From CAKZML01 sp963823435 (GTDB lineage Bacteria > Pseudomonadota > Gammaproteobacteria > Steroidobacterales > BM003), in the NCBI GenBank assembly GCA_963823435.1, contig CAWGLN010000001.1, forward strand, positions 1,364,001 through 1,428,000: a stretch of DNA of 64,000 nucleotides, given 5' to 3'. The position numbers and the translations under genes were made by a program. The notes under the pieces are model-generated. The model did no database searches. It was given only the letters and a program-made list of their open reading frames with translations, and had not been told where the DNA came from. Numbering within the stretch: the stretch's first letter is position 1; each line of letters begins with the position of its first letter. Of the stretch, positions 34,817 through 45,601 are shown piece after piece.

Positions 34817-36832
34817 TCAGGGTTCTTTGACCGTTATCGGCCGTCGGCTTCAGGTGCTTGTCGAGGAAGGTCAGCAGGACCCTGTACATGTTCTCACGAT
34901 TTTTCTCGTTGTAGAAACCATGGCCTTCCTTGTCCATCACCAGCCATTCATAGGGGTAGTCTATTTCGTCCAGGGCGTCGCGCAGCGCGTAGGCGTGTTC
35001 AATTGGAGCCCTCGGATCTTCTTCACCATGGACGATCAACAATGGCGCTCTTCAGCTTGTCCACATGGTGGACAGGGCTGAATTCCCGAAGCTGGGTTTT
35101 ATCTTCGCCGATGTAATCATTCAGGATGCTGATACCCGCTTCACTGGTGGGGATATCCCCCTTGGTATACATCATCTCCAGGTCATAGACGCCCACGAAC
35201 CCGATTGCGCAGGCGAACATATCGGGCTCCAGAATTGGACTTTGCAAGGCCGAGTATCCGCCGAAGCTGCCTCCGTAGATGCAAACGCGATCCTTGTCCA
35301 CGATGCCTCTGTCTATCATCGCGCGGGTGCCATCAATAATGTCGTACTGGATGGTGTCACCCCAGTGACGGTAGCCGGCGCTCTGGAAATCACGTCCATA
35401 CCCACCCGAGCCGCGGAAATTCACTTGCAGGACCGCCATGCCCCGGTCAGCGAGGAACTGGGCCTCCCGGTCGTATCCCCACCAGTCACGAGGTCCGTGG
35501 GGGCCGCCATGGGGTATGACAACCAGGGGCAGGTCGCTGGCTTCCTTGCCGTGGGGCAGGGTCAGGTAACCGCGAATGGTTAGACCGTCCCGGGCCTCGA
35601 ACTCGACGGGTTCCACGGTGGCCGAGGTGTCCGGGTCCACCCAGGGGCGCGCATGAACCAGGTGACGCGCCTGCTTTTTCAGCTTGTCGAAAAGGTAAAA
35701 GGTGCCCGGGTTCCGGTCGCTGGAAACCCTGATGATCGACAGGTTGCCATCCAGGGTCTGACTCGCCAATTGAACTCTCTGCCCCGGGAATGTCCCCAGC
35801 AGGTTTCTCAGCAACTTGACCTCGTCACTCTCGGGGTTGATGTATACATAGGTAGGAAAGGTGGGCTCGACTTCCAGTGCATACAAGCTTCGTCCGTTGG
35901 GCGTGAACCAGAACCTGGCCGGGTCGGCGACTTCGTTCCGGTACACCAGGTCTTTCTCGCCCGTTTTCAGGTTCAGCGTATAAACGCCGGCGATGCTGCT
36001 TTCCGTGTTGTCGGACACATAGACATTGTGTTCATCGACAAACGCGAGGGGCGCTATGAGTCCGTCTTTCACGCTGCCCTTGCTGAGCAGTGACCATCCA
36101 TCACTCTCATTGTCCCGGTAGTAAACCTCCACTCCGCCATCATCGGATTGTCCTGCCACGAATCTCGGGCGGCCTTTGTGATCGGTCAGGAACTGCGCAC
36201 GGGAAATGGGCGCCAGGGCAATATCCTTGTGTACCCCGTTGTAGACATTCACCTTGATCAGGGTGGGCCTTCGGGCGGCACCGCTGCTGAAGGGGGTGGA
36301 ACTCATCAGGATGTTGTCAGGGTCATCTTCCAGCAGGTCGACGATCTGGCCATATCCAAAGACCGGTTCCGCTCGTTTGATCTTGGACGCTTGCACCACC
36401 GGCGCGGTAGCCATAGATATTCTTCTGCTTCTTGCCATCCACGTTGACGGCATACCACTCGCCTGCGCTGGTTGGAGCTTCCTGCCAGCCCCGGAACATT
36501 TCCAGCCTGGCGATCAGTCTCTCTGAATTCGCCCAGTGATATTCTCCAACCTGTTTATCTTCGGTGAAGCGCGCGATAAACGTAGGCTCAAGCGTTTCGG
36601 CATTCAGGATGGCGACACCAGACCGGCCGTCAACCGGGGTCATGACCGCCAGGTGTTTTCCATCGGGTGAGATTTTCACCGAATAAAATGCGGTATCACG
36701 ACTGAAGTAACTGATGTCACGGGGTTCGGCTGCCACGTGTCCCGGGGCGACCAATAAGGACAGGAGTGTCAACAATCCCGGTACCGAAAGTGCCAAAAAG
36801 CCTTGCATGATCGGCATGAATGAACGTGGCAT
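34817..36832 (-). CDS. S9 prolyl-oligopeptidase-family peptidase, exported (frameshifts)
   Basis: Three frames combine. The first is an N-terminal part with signal peptide (FLALSVPGLLTLLSLLVAPG) and the first propeller blades. The second is the middle part (35023-36415). The third is a C-terminal part containing VHGEEDPRAP and KEGHGFY. One extra C near 36410 and one extra base near 35035 explain the breaks, and the stop is probably the TGATGA at 34817-34822. The nucleophile is in YGGSFGGYSA, the acid in HGEEDPRAP and the His in EGHGF, the usual S9 triad. The N-terminal part is a beta-propeller. About 670 residues, expected in the periplasm or at the envelope, cleaving short or proline-containing peptides. 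Confidence 0.88.
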
Positions 36833-37058
36833 GTTGCGACTCCTGTCAGGAAAGACATCGATTCCGAGCTCAAAGAAACGCGCAGCAGCGCAAACGGCTC
36901 CGGCAAACGGTTTTCTATTGGGGTACCTTTATTTCAAACCTGAGGCGTCAAATGCAAATCAAGAACCAGGTCCCGGTGCATTTTCCGGGCGCGTCCCTGC
37001 CTTCGAGTCCGCGATGCCGAACTGGTTCTTTCCTGAGGCGCAAACCGGGCGCCAGGCC

Positions 37059-37468
37059 CTAGGCCGCCTTGTGCGTGTCGAACTCGAACAGGACCTTGAG
37101 CAAGTCGGGGCAACTGATGGTCCCTACGAGCTCACCGCTTTCGATTACCGGAAGCGATTTGTGACAGCCATGTTGCGTCATGAACGCCGTCACATCGACC
37201 ACGTCGTCATCGGGTGAAATGGTGTGGACTTCAGGATCCATTAAATCCTTTACCTGTCCCCCTATCTCGTCGTTGTAACTGCCGCCGAGGATGTGCGTCA
37301 GGCACTGCCACTGCGACAGCATTCCAACAACCCGGCCCGTCCGTCCAGCACCGGCATACCGGAAATCTTGTATTCCAGCATCCTGCCGATAGCCTCGAAC
37401 AGGTCGGTATCCGGTTCAACGCTCACCACCCGGGTGATCATATAGTCACTGATCTTTGTGGATTTCAT
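37059..37468 (-). CDS. CBS-domain pair protein (one-base frameshift)
   Basis: The ATG at 37468 (KSTKISDYMITRVVSVEPD) has GGAGG upstream. One G appears missing near 37325 (GTTGTTGGAATG), after which LSQWQCLTHILGG and DLMDPEVHTISPDDDV follow to a stop at 37059. Repaired length is about 136 residues: two CBS motifs (a Bateman module) and nothing else. Such proteins sense adenosine nucleotides and regulate partners. None is identified here. It is one of few clear one-base deletions in the window. Confidence 0.85.
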
Positions 37469-37668
37469 GTCTTTCCCTCCTTGGCAAACTGCTCTACTCC
37501 ACTTCTTAAGTATAGTTCTGGAAGAGCGTGTATGTATGAATGTTCGCGATCAGCCAGCTGCTTGAAGTAAGATCAAGTCCAAAGATTCCGGGGCAAAAGG
37601 CCGGCACCAGGGGACACCACGAGACATCACCGCACCGGGAGACTGCAAGTGCTTGAATCAATATCGAA

Positions 37669-39349
37669 ATGCCCAGGGGGTTCCTACTTGCTGTTGTAGT
37701 GTTACTGGGGTCGATACAGGTTTCCTGTAGCCGGCAAGCCCCTGCGGAGCAGGCAACGCTGATTGTTTCCGGCGCCAGGGTCTGGACCGGTAACCCGGCT
37801 CAACCCTGGGCCGAGGCGGTTGCCTCGAAGGGTGCGCACATTCTCGCGGTCGGCAGTGCAGAACAGGTGATGCGACTGGTAGGGACCGGAGACACGCATA
37901 ATCAAGGCTACCGGCGGCATGCTGGTTCCCGGATTCATTGATACCCATGTGCACTTTACTGCGGGTGGCGTGGGTCTGGCGTCCGTGCAATTACGCGATG
38001 CCGCCAACCGGGAGGAGTTTGTCAAGCGAATTGCGGACTATGCCGCCGGACTTGAATCCGGTGAGTGGATTATCGAGGGCATCTGGGATCACCAGAACTG
38101 GGGTGGCGAATTGCCGACCCGCGAATGGATCGATGCGGCGACACCAAATAATCCGGTGTGGATATCGCGTCTGGACGGACACATGGGCCTGGCCAATTCC
38201 CTGGCCATGAGATTGGCTGGCGTCGATCGCAACGTGGAGGAGGTCGAGGGTGGAACGGTAGTGCGCGGGGACGATGGAGCGTTGACGGGCGTGTTCAAGG
38301 ACAACGCCATGGAGCTGATTGCGAAGCGCCATTCCTGCACCCGGGGAGGCGCAACTGGACAAGATTGTCGAGGCCGCCAGTGCGTTTGTTGCATCCAAAG
38401 GCGTGACCAGTGTTCACGACATGAGCTATGTCGGTCTGCCGGAAGTCGAGGCCTACCGACGCGCGCGTGACAACGGGCGTCTGAAAACCCGGATTTATGC
38501 GGCGATACCCCTGGCTTCCTGGCCAGTGTTACAGGAAGAATTGGCACGCAGTGGTCCCGGCGATGAATGGGTAAAAATTGGCGGTCTCAAGGGCTTTATG
38601 GATGGCTCACTGGGCTCGCACACCGCGGCCATGCTGGAGGCATTTACTGACAGCCCGGAGGACAAGGGGTTCATGCTCCAGGATCCGGCTGTGATGGAGA
38701 CCCTGGTGAGCGATGCCGATGCGGCAGGACTGCATTTGATCGTACATGCCATCGGCGACAATGCGATCCGGGTTTTGCTGGATATCTATCAGCGGGTGGC
38801 AGTCGAGAACGGACCTCGTGACCGACGTTTTCGCGTCGAGCACGCACAGCATATTCACCCTGATGACGTGAGCAGATTTGCCAGTCAGGGGGTGATTGCG
38901 AGCATGCAGCCTTATCATGCAATCGATGATGGGCGCTGGGCCGAGAAGGTGATTGGACCCGAACGCAGCAGACAACCTATGCTTTTGCTGCGCTGATGCA
39001 CTCCGGCGCGCGGGTAGTCTTTGGTAGCGACTGGAGTGTCGCGCCTCCCACGCCGCTCGAAGGTATTTATGCCGCGCTCACCCGGCGGACCCTGGACGGG
39101 GCAAACCCGGACGGCTGGGTGCCGGAGCAAAAGATTACGCTTGAGGAAGCCCTGAAAGCCTATACGGTGGATGCGGCCTACGCGTCCTACGAGGAGGGCA
39201 TCAAGGGCAGTCTTGAAGTCGGCAAGCTGGCTGATTTCGTGCTCCTGGACAAAGACCTGAGTGTGATACCGCCCGAGGACATCGCGTCTGTCCAGGTGCA
39301 GCAAACGGTGGTCGGAGGCAAGCGTGGTGTACTCCGCGGACTAGGGTAG
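37669..39349 (+). CDS. YtcJ-like amidohydrolase, probable lipoprotein (three frameshifts)
   Basis: It starts MPRGFLLAVVVLLGSIQVSC, an export signal with a likely lipid-attachment Cys. Breaks near 37893, 38330 and 38973 split the enzyme. The joined parts are GARVWTGNP, MLVPGFIDTHVHFTAGG (metal-binding HxH), GFMDGSLGSHTA, LIVHAIGDNA (His), RFRVEHAQHIHPDD (His) and VVFGSDWSVAPPTP (Asp). This is the metal-dependent hydrolase set of the YtcJ/Amidohydro_3 group. About 560 residues. Substrates in the group vary (N-acyl amino acids, formamides). Extracytoplasmic location is inferred from the signal. Confidence 0.87.
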
Positions 39350-39544
39350 CGGCAGGCGCCGGCAATCGGTAAGACCCGGGACAGTGATGCGGCAGCAGAC
39401 CGCGCGAGTCGGGGAAACAGGTCGCGAGTTCCGGGTACTTCACGATGACTGCTTGCGCCGCTTGAGTTAGGCTGAAAGTCGGGTGACCGATAGCAGGGTG
39501 ACATACAGAGGGGAACTATTCCCGGGCAGCAGGTTCAAACAGGT

Positions 39545-40713
39545 ATGGTGAGAGGGACATCAATAACGACGTGCGTCTTGTTATTGGCGTTGCAACTGGC
39601 GGGCTGCGCCGCTGGCGTCCGTCCTGTGCAATCGGCAGGAATGACGGACGAGGAGTTGTTGCAGGGCGAGGTTTTCGCCGGCCAGGATGAGTACCGGATT
39701 GAATCCCCGGAAGAGATTCTTGCCCTGTCACCCGAGATGATTGCCTTCCTGGATGCCAAGGTCAGGGGTACGGCCAGAGGCATGGACAAGTTTGACAAAC
39801 TTGTAGACCTGATTAGAGCCCTGGAAGATTCCGGGAACCTTGCCCTTAATTATAATTTCATGACTTTCACCGCTGCCGAAACCTTTGCAGCAAGGCAGGG
39901 GCAACTGCATGTCGTTTACCAATATGTTTCTGTCCATGGCCCGCTACGTGGGTCTGAATGCCAGCTTCCAGGAGGTCAAGGTTCCTCCGGATTGGACCCG
40001 GCGGGGAGATTCGTTCGTATTGAGTCGGCACATAAATGTCAATGTGGACCTGGGTTACCAGGGACGGATTGGAGGTGGATTTTGACAATGAGAATGTGCG
40101 CCCCGGGGCGGGCACTATGCGCATCAGTGACCGCAGGGCCCTCGCTCATTATTACAACAACAAGGGCGCCGAAAGCATGGAAAGAGAGGAGACCGGGCTG
40201 GCTTTCCAATACTTGCGTCACGCACTGGAAGAGGGTGATCCTGAATTTTCGCCAGCCTGGGGCAACCTGGGAACCATGTACTTGCGGGTTGACATGCAGG
40301 GTCACGCGGAGGCTGCATTCTTGCGCGCCCTTGAGGCTGAGCCGACAGACCTGGTGGCCTTGAGTAACCTGCAGCGATTATACGTAACACAGGGCAGAGA
40401 CGAACTGGCTGAGCACTATGCGGAAAAGGTTGAACGTCACAGGCTTAAGAACCCCTATTACCTCTACCAATTGGCCCGTGCCGCCTACCTGGAAGAAGAT
40501 TTCGAGACGGCGGTGAAGCATTTGAACAGGGCCATAGCGAAGAAAGACGACGAGAGCGAGTTTTACCTGTTGCTCAGCGAAACCTATACGCAATTGGGCG
40601 AGACCAGGAAGGCCAGTCTTAATCTGAAAAAGGCAAAGAAAGTCGCCGCCGAAACACGACGGCCAGATAGTGTGCCGGCTCCCACCGAAGACCTCAGGGC
40701 GGTTACCGGCTAG
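39545..40713 (+). CDS. Lipoprotein with transglutaminase-like and TPR domains (two frameshifts)
   Basis: The signal peptide ends LQLAGC, a perfect lipobox. About residues 100-150 read TAAETFAARQGNCMSFTNMF once an extra G near 39897 is removed; the Cys in GNCMSFTN and the later His in LSRHINVNV fit a transglutaminase-like peptidase core. After a second extra base near 40070, tetratricopeptide repeats follow (NNKGAESM, PAWGNLGTMYL, LQRLYVTQGRDELAEHYAEK, LARAAYLEEDFETAVKHL). About 388 residues, periplasmic face of a membrane. Related TGase-TPR proteins are uncharacterised. The gene's 3' end overlaps the opposite acyltransferase gene by 4 bases. Confidence 0.85.
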
Positions 40714-41270
40714 GGCGGAATTTTACCGGGCTGCGTAGCGCCGGGCGGCGACCCGCTCAAAGGCTCGTAAAACTTTTCTATTACGGCCAGGTCCAGGTCC
40801 TCGTTGCCGGTCAGATTGATGGTGTCGCCCAGCCCCATACGCTTGGTGCGATAATCGATGAACCCCATGATCACCGGCACATTGGCGGCCCTGGCGATAC
40901 GGTAAAAGCCCGACTTCCAATAGGGTCGCCAGCTGCGGGTTCCCTCCGGGGCGAGCGCCAGGTAATAGCTATCGTGGGTGTCAAAATCCCTGGCTACCTG
41001 CCGGACGATATCGGTACCGGCGCTTCGGTCCAGCGGCTTGGCTCCCAGGGCCCTTAGCAAACTCCCCAGTGGCCACCAGAATAGCGTGTGCTTGGCCAGA
41101 AAATGTACGTCCAGACCGATGGCGACCTTGTAGATCAGGAGCCAGAACCCGTCCCAGTTGGAGGTGTGCGGTGCGGCAATCAACACGGCCTTCTTTTCCG
41201 CGGGCTGGCCGCCCACGGTCTCCCAACCGCCGACACGCAATATCGTTTTGGCAATGGCGCGTAGAATCAT
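40710..41270 (-). CDS. PlsC-like 1-acylglycerol-3-phosphate acyltransferase family protein
   Basis: 186 residues, shorter than classical PlsC but complete for the compact bacterial branch. Motif I is HTSNWD (HxxxxD) and motif III is APEGTRS. IMGFIDYRTKRMGLGDTI near the end matches the branch that acylates lysophospholipids or other glycerol lipids. It probably sits at the inner-membrane surface. The acyl donor and exact acceptor are not evident. Confidence 0.88.
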   Translation of the reverse strand: MILRAIAKTILRVGGWETVGGQPAEKKAVLIAAPHTSNWDGFWLLIYKVAIGLDVHFLAKHTLFWWPLGSLLRALGAKPLDRSAGTDIVRQVARDFDTHDSYYLALAPEGTRSWRPYWKSGFYRIARAANVPVIMGFIDYRTKRMGLGDTINLTGNEDLDLAVIEKFYEPLSGSPPGATQPGKIPP

Positions 41271-41459
41271 GCCCGCAAACTGTCACAGTTTGCGGGCAGG
41301 CGCAATGACCTGATTTTTATCCGGCAGGTCGGCGGTGATTACTCGCGCCAGAGCGCATCCTTCGCGCAGCGCGGTCCCTCAAGGGCCCGGTGCCCCGGCC
41401 GCCTCTCTGCATGATGTTCGGGTTCGTGTCAGAATCGCCACTTGAGTTGGAGGGAGTTT

Positions 41460-42552
41460 ATGAGATTCGGCGCAATATACCTTTGTCTTTCACTCATCGG
41501 CCTGACCGCGTTGCCCGCCCTGGCAGATGACGACTTGCAATACCCAAACCGCTTCTCGTTTCGCTGAGCTGGCGCTGGAATGTGTGCATCGCGAGTATCC
41601 GAACAAGATTTCCCACGTGATGAGCAGCGACCAGGATGTGCAGCCTCCCAGGAAGCTTACGCCTGCCTTCTTCGGATGTTTCGATTGGCACTCTGCGGTG
41701 CATGGTCACTGGTTGCTCGCGCGTCTGGCAAGATCCTATCCGGATGAGGATTTTTCTGCACGGGCCCGAAGCGCCCTGGCATGAGCCTGTCACCGGACAA
41801 GATGGACGCGGAGGCCGAATACCTGGCGGGAGAGGGACGCGAGCTCTTTTGAGCGGCCCTATGGTCTTGCATGGCTGCTGCAATTGGCGGCGGAACTTCG
41901 TCAATGGGACGATGCACAGGCGGCCGAGTGGGCAAAAAACCTGGCGCCGCTGGAGCGGGCCGCCAGGGAAAGGCTGTTCACCTGGCTGCCCAAGCTCGCC
42001 TACCCGATACGTGTCGGCGAGCATTCGCAGACCGCATTTGCCTTTGGCCTGATTCTGGATTGGGCCCGCATTGCGGATGATCCTGAGATGGCAACACTGG
42101 TTGCGGGAAAAGCCCGGGAGTTTTACCTCGGCGACCGTAATTGCCCCTTGTCCTATGAGCCGTCGGGGCAGGATTTCTTATCACCCTGCCTGGCTGAAGC
42201 CGATTTGATGCGACGGTTAATGCCAAAGGCGGAATATTCTGAATGGCTTACCGGCTTCCTCCCGGATTGCCGACAGACGGTTCGATCGACTGGCTGCCCG
42301 TGGGCAGGGTGACCGACCGATCCGACGGGAAACTGGCACACCTGGACGGGTTGAATATCAGCCGTGCCTGGATGTTGGAGGGTGTCGCCCAGGGCTTAGC
42401 CGGCAGATGACCCGAGGCGTGCTTCGGTCCTGGCTGCCGCGGAAGTGCACAGGACCGCAGGTCTGTCAGCAGTGACCGGTGAATTCTACGCAGGTGGTCA
42501 CTGGCTAGGCAGCTTTGCCACCTATTTGACCACCGGGCGCGGCTTGCGCTAG
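41460..42552 (+). CDS. DUF2891 family protein, exported (about five frameshifts)
   Basis: An ATG at 41460 with GGAGG upstream begins a signal peptide (FGAIYLCLSLIGLTALPALA). The following frames rebuild a DUF2891 protein: FAELALECVHREYPNKISHV, TPAFFGCFDWHSAVHGHWLL, AELRQWDD, YPIRVGEHSQTAFAFGLILD, DFLSPCLAEADLMRR, SDGKLAHLDGLNISRAWM and FYAGGHWLGSFATYLTTGRG. Breaks lie near 41525, 41780, 41850, 42270 and 42405. The fold is an alpha/alpha toroid like glycosidases and the function is unknown. All conserved blocks are present, so the protein is likely real. Confidence 0.82.
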
Positions 42553-42840
42553 GGACGTTCCGGAGCTGGTCGTGGGCTTGTGTCTTGTGCAGAGGCCAGG
42601 AGTTCAATGGCAGCGACTGAGGGTGATAGTCCGGGCAGTCAGGTAAACTACAGGTCCCGACCAGTTGCAGCGGGAGTTGGCCCGCGTGATCTGGGTAATC
42701 GAACGATTCATGCGCGACCTGTATACCGGTTTAGCCGTCTGTGGCCGAAAATATGCAGGGTTACGCAGTTGACACGCAGTCATAGCGTACCCATGCAGGC
42801 AACACCCGGTGGTACAGTGTTTCAAGTTCGTGGTGGATAC

Positions 42841-43431
42841 ATGTATATCAAAGCAGACGAGACTCGTAAGCCTCTTTTTAACTTCACCAGGTCCGCACGC
42901 AGCAAAAGTGCGGAGCTCCCGGTGTTCGCGTTCTTACGACGTCGTTACGGGAATATTCCGCTGAACCAGATCGAGAGTATGTTTGGCTTCGTGGAACGCA
43001 GCACCCTCTATGGTGGCAGACCCTTCACGGGAAGCGAGTTGTCCGAAAGTGACGTGACGGATCTGAACAAGGCCGGCATCGGTTTGCGTCTTCCCCTGAC
43101 CAATCACGAGGTGAGCAGGGAAGAGTACGAGGGAGCGAGACCGTTTTTGACCCGCTATCATCACAAGCTGAATTCCGTGATCGCAACCAATGACGACCTG
43201 GCGACCTGGATAGCGGAAGATTTTCCGTTGTACAAGCGCGACGCCAGTGTGATCAAAAATACAATCGGAGGAAGCTCAGGGAGGCCAGGCCCGAGTGGTC
43301 AGGCAAACTACGTTCGCGCAGCCGGGGTAAACCCCTGGGGACGGAACTGGCGTAACCCGCGTTTCAACCCCCCCCCCGTTAACAGCCTGGAGCAAAGACG
43401 GAACGACAGTGAGCCGACGCTACTCGCGTGA
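42841..43431 (+). CDS. Hypothetical protein, C-terminus probably disrupted
   Basis: The ATG at 42841 opens MYIKADETRKPLFNF. About 150 residues look like a genuine soluble domain, with ELPVFAFLRRRYGN, RPFTGSELSESDVTDLNKAG, GLRLPLTNHEVSREEYEGAR and HHKLNSVIATNDDLATWI. The pattern of buried strands and amphipathic helices is TIM-barrel-like, but I cannot name the family. After SVIKNTIGG the composition changes to Gly/Pro/Arg/Asn-rich sequence over a run of ten C (43368-43377). That suggests the true C-terminus is lost by frameshift, truncation or misassembly. The frame overlaps the end of the opposite lipoprotein gene by 12 bases. Confidence 0.55.
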   Translation: MYIKADETRKPLFNFTRSARSKSAELPVFAFLRRRYGNIPLNQIESMFGFVERSTLYGGRPFTGSELSESDVTDLNKAGIGLRLPLTNHEVSREEYEGARPFLTRYHHKLNSVIATNDDLATWIAEDFPLYKRDASVIKNTIGGSSGRPGPSGQANYVRAAGVNPWGRNWRNPRFNPPPVNSLEQRRNDSEPTLLA

Positions 43432-43926
43432 GTTCCTGAGCTCCTCAAAGGCCTCGATAAAGACAAGGGCATCGTCCTCGTCAAAGGTCTTGAGTACGGA
43501 ATCCCCACTAATCCATATCGTGTCCCAGGCCTCGCTCCCCGAATTCAGGGTAAACACCATCTCGCCATCGTCCCAGGTGATGCGATCAATGCTTTCTATC
43601 GGGTATTTCAGTTGCCGACTGAGCAGGTTCTCCACATGGTCAAGAATGGTGTTGGTTACCTGGGAGGCGATCCTGCTTCCGGAAACTTCCTCGCGTGCTT
43701 CGTCAAGGTCGTCGCCAATTTCCTGCAGGGCTTCCTCGGATAGCTGCATGGCGACGTGATCGCGAGTCAGCGACAAGGTCACTTCGCCGCTGATATTTTG
43801 TATTGACTCGATAGGTATTTCGGCCGGGTCCTGTCCCGCCCGCTCGCCGTTTGCTGCGTCTTTTCCGTCGCTGCAGCCGCTTCCAAGCAGCAGCGTACCG
43901 ATTAACAGACTGGTTGTACGTCTCAC
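43420..43926 (-). CDS. Hypothetical lipoprotein
   Basis: 168 residues from a GTG at 43926 with AGGGG upstream. RRTTSLLIGTLLLGSGC is a lipoprotein signal with the Cys at about residue 18. The mature part is acidic, with helical stretches (MQLSEEALQEIGDDLDEARE) and strands (RITWDDGEMVFTLNSGSEAW). No known family was recognised. It lies 40 bases downstream of the acetyltransferase gene on the same strand. The frame extends further upstream but is then antisense. Confidence 0.7.
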   Translation of the reverse strand: MRRTTSLLIGTLLLGSGCSDGKDAANGERAGQDPAEIPIESIQNISGEVTLSLTRDHVAMQLSEEALQEIGDDLDEAREEVSGSRIASQVTNTILDHVENLLSRQLKYPIESIDRITWDDGEMVFTLNSGSEAWDTIWISGDSVLKTFDEDDALVFIEAFEELRNSRE

Positions 43927-43966
43927 CCTGGAACCCCTTACTGGCGCTAGTTTCCCTGGCGTCAGA

Positions 43967-44528
43967 CTACTGGACCGCCTCTTTCTGTTCAACACGGGTT
44001 CCGCCAGGACCCGGGCGCACAGGCAGCGGGGTATGGAAGAGCCAGGGCCGCAGACCGTAGATTTCAATCTCCTCAATCCGCTGCATACCCACTTTTTCGG
44101 CCAGCCGGATGGAGCCGACGTTTTCCGGCAGGATTAGAGCGATTGCCTCGTCCATGCCAAGCTGCCTGCAGGCGTAGTCCAGGGTGGCCAGGCCGGCCTC
44201 GGTGCCCAGGCCCTTGCCCCAGCACTGACGCTTGTACCGGTATCCCAGCTCGTTTCTGCCCAATTCCTGGATGTACTTCATGCCGCAAAAACCGATCAGC
44301 TCACCGGTCTGTTTCAGTACTACCGCCAGCCGGCCATAACCGTATTTCTCATAGTCGGCCAGCGGAGCCTCCCGCAGCACCCGGTAAGCTTCGGCCAGGT
44401 CAGAAAAAGGGGTGTCCTGGGCATAACGAATGATCTCTGGATCGCTGCCAAGCACAAAAAAATCTTGCACGTCATCCAGGCGGAAATGGCGCAAGCCAAG
44501 CCTGGGGGTTTCGATCAGGTAGACTCAT
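43967..44528 (-). CDS. GNAT acetyltransferase, RimJ/RimL-like (frameshift near N-terminus)
   Basis: The main frame has the acetyl-CoA loop YKRQCWGKGLGTEAG, typical of RimJ-like GNAT enzymes that acetylate protein N-termini or small amines. YGRLAVVLKQTGELIGFCGM and LPENVGSIRLAEKVGMQ complete the fold. The N-terminus begins at an ATG at 44528 (MSLP). One extra base near 44513 hides IETPRLGLRHFRLDD, the usual opening. About 187 residues. The substrate is unknown. Confidence 0.85.
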
Positions 44529-44565
44529 GCCGACGGTCCGCTACAACTGTTTGAACCTCGGCTTG

Positions 44566-45411
44566 TCACTGATGTTGCCGGTGTCTGAGGAACAGGCCTG
44601 CGAGCAACAAGCCGCCCACCAGGAAGAGGTCTCCGCTACCGCCCCCTCCTCCGGAATAGCCCGGTCGATGGGCGATCTGGACTTCGCTGGCTTCGCCCGC
44701 TTCAACCCTGGCCTGGAGTTGGTCAAGCTCAATCGACAGGCTGGCAGTCATTTCCTTTATCGCTTCCTCAAAACCGCGCACACGATTGTCGGCCAGGCTT
44801 TCTGCCACTTCCACTGCCGTGCTCTTGCCCGAAAGATGGCTGGTTCCTGGTGCGCGCATTAGCAGGCTGCGAGTCGGGATATCGAAGACCGCTGTGTCCA
44901 CGAAGGTGCTGACGTCGTTCTTGCTACCTTCGACGACGTAGGCGCCGACTATTGTCCAGTACCAAAATGAAGCCTTCGTGTCGGCGGTAAAAGATTGCTG
45001 GTCATAGGAGACCAGGGCAATGATGTCGAGACTGTAGAGGCCCGCTACTCGCTCCAGGGTGTCGAAGCCCTTGCCCCCGGCAAGATAGGCGTCCGGGATT
45101 ACCTCTATATCACTGATGTACTCACGCTGCCTGAAGTGATCTGCCACGGTGCCCAGGAGTCGTTGCCTGGTGGCGGCATCCAGGGAGGCGGCCTGGTACT
45201 CCGGGCCCGGTACGAAGGCAATGCCGACCCTCAGGGGGAGTTGCAGGAGCGGCGTAGTTGGCACCACCGGGTTTTTCATGCCCTCGGGGTACAGGTAGTT
45301 GACCAGGCTGCTGGAGACATTTTTTTGACTGCTGTTTGCCAGCCAGAACTGCGAGCAACCTGCCTGGAGGACGGCGACGATAACCAGGAGGAGGTAGGTA
45401 AGGTGTTTCAT
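44566..45411 (-). CDS. Rhombotarget-type lipoprotein with GlyGly-CTERM tail
   Basis: 281 residues. The N-terminus has a lipobox, LQAGC. The C-terminus reads GYSGGGGGSGDLFLVGGLLLAGLFLRHRQHQ in part: glycine run, hydrophobic helix and basic tail, the GlyGly-CTERM sorting signal cut by rhombosortase. Lipoproteins combining both signals are known as rhombotarget lipoproteins. The middle part (GIAFVPGPEYQAASLDAATR, LYSLDIIALVSYDQQSFTA) is soluble with unknown role. Rhombosortase is not in the window. Substrates of this pathway end up at the cell surface, often through type II secretion. Confidence 0.8.
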   Translation of the reverse strand: MKHLTYLLLVIVAVLQAGCSQFWLANSSQKNVSSSLVNYLYPEGMKNPVVPTTPLLQLPLRVGIAFVPGPEYQAASLDAATRQRLLGTVADHFRQREYISDIEVIPDAYLAGGKGFDTLERVAGLYSLDIIALVSYDQQSFTADTKASFWYWTIVGAYVVEGSKNDVSTFVDTAVFDIPTRSLLMRAPGTSHLSGKSTAVEVAESLADNRVRGFEEAIKEMTASLSIELDQLQARVEAGEASEVQIAHRPGYSGGGGGSGDLFLVGGLLLAGLFLRHRQHQ

Positions 45412-45601
45412 GCGGCTTCTCCACTGCAGGTGCTATTGGCAGGAAAATTCTCAGCCGAAATTGGACGGGTCGACAGAACATTGGCAATTATAGCCCCCAA
45501 TGCCCGGGTCGCCGTCTACAGGGCTGTGTTTCCATAGGGCCGGCGGCAAATCAAACGGAAACCAGGTGCAGGTCGGGCGATGCTGGTGAAAAGTGTACGG
45601 C

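Noticed and set aside
37562..37576. TTGAAGTAAGATCAA as an FNR site between the CBS and amidohydrolase genes
   Set aside because: The half-sites are 7 rather than 6 bases apart, and neither gene suggests oxygen or NO control.
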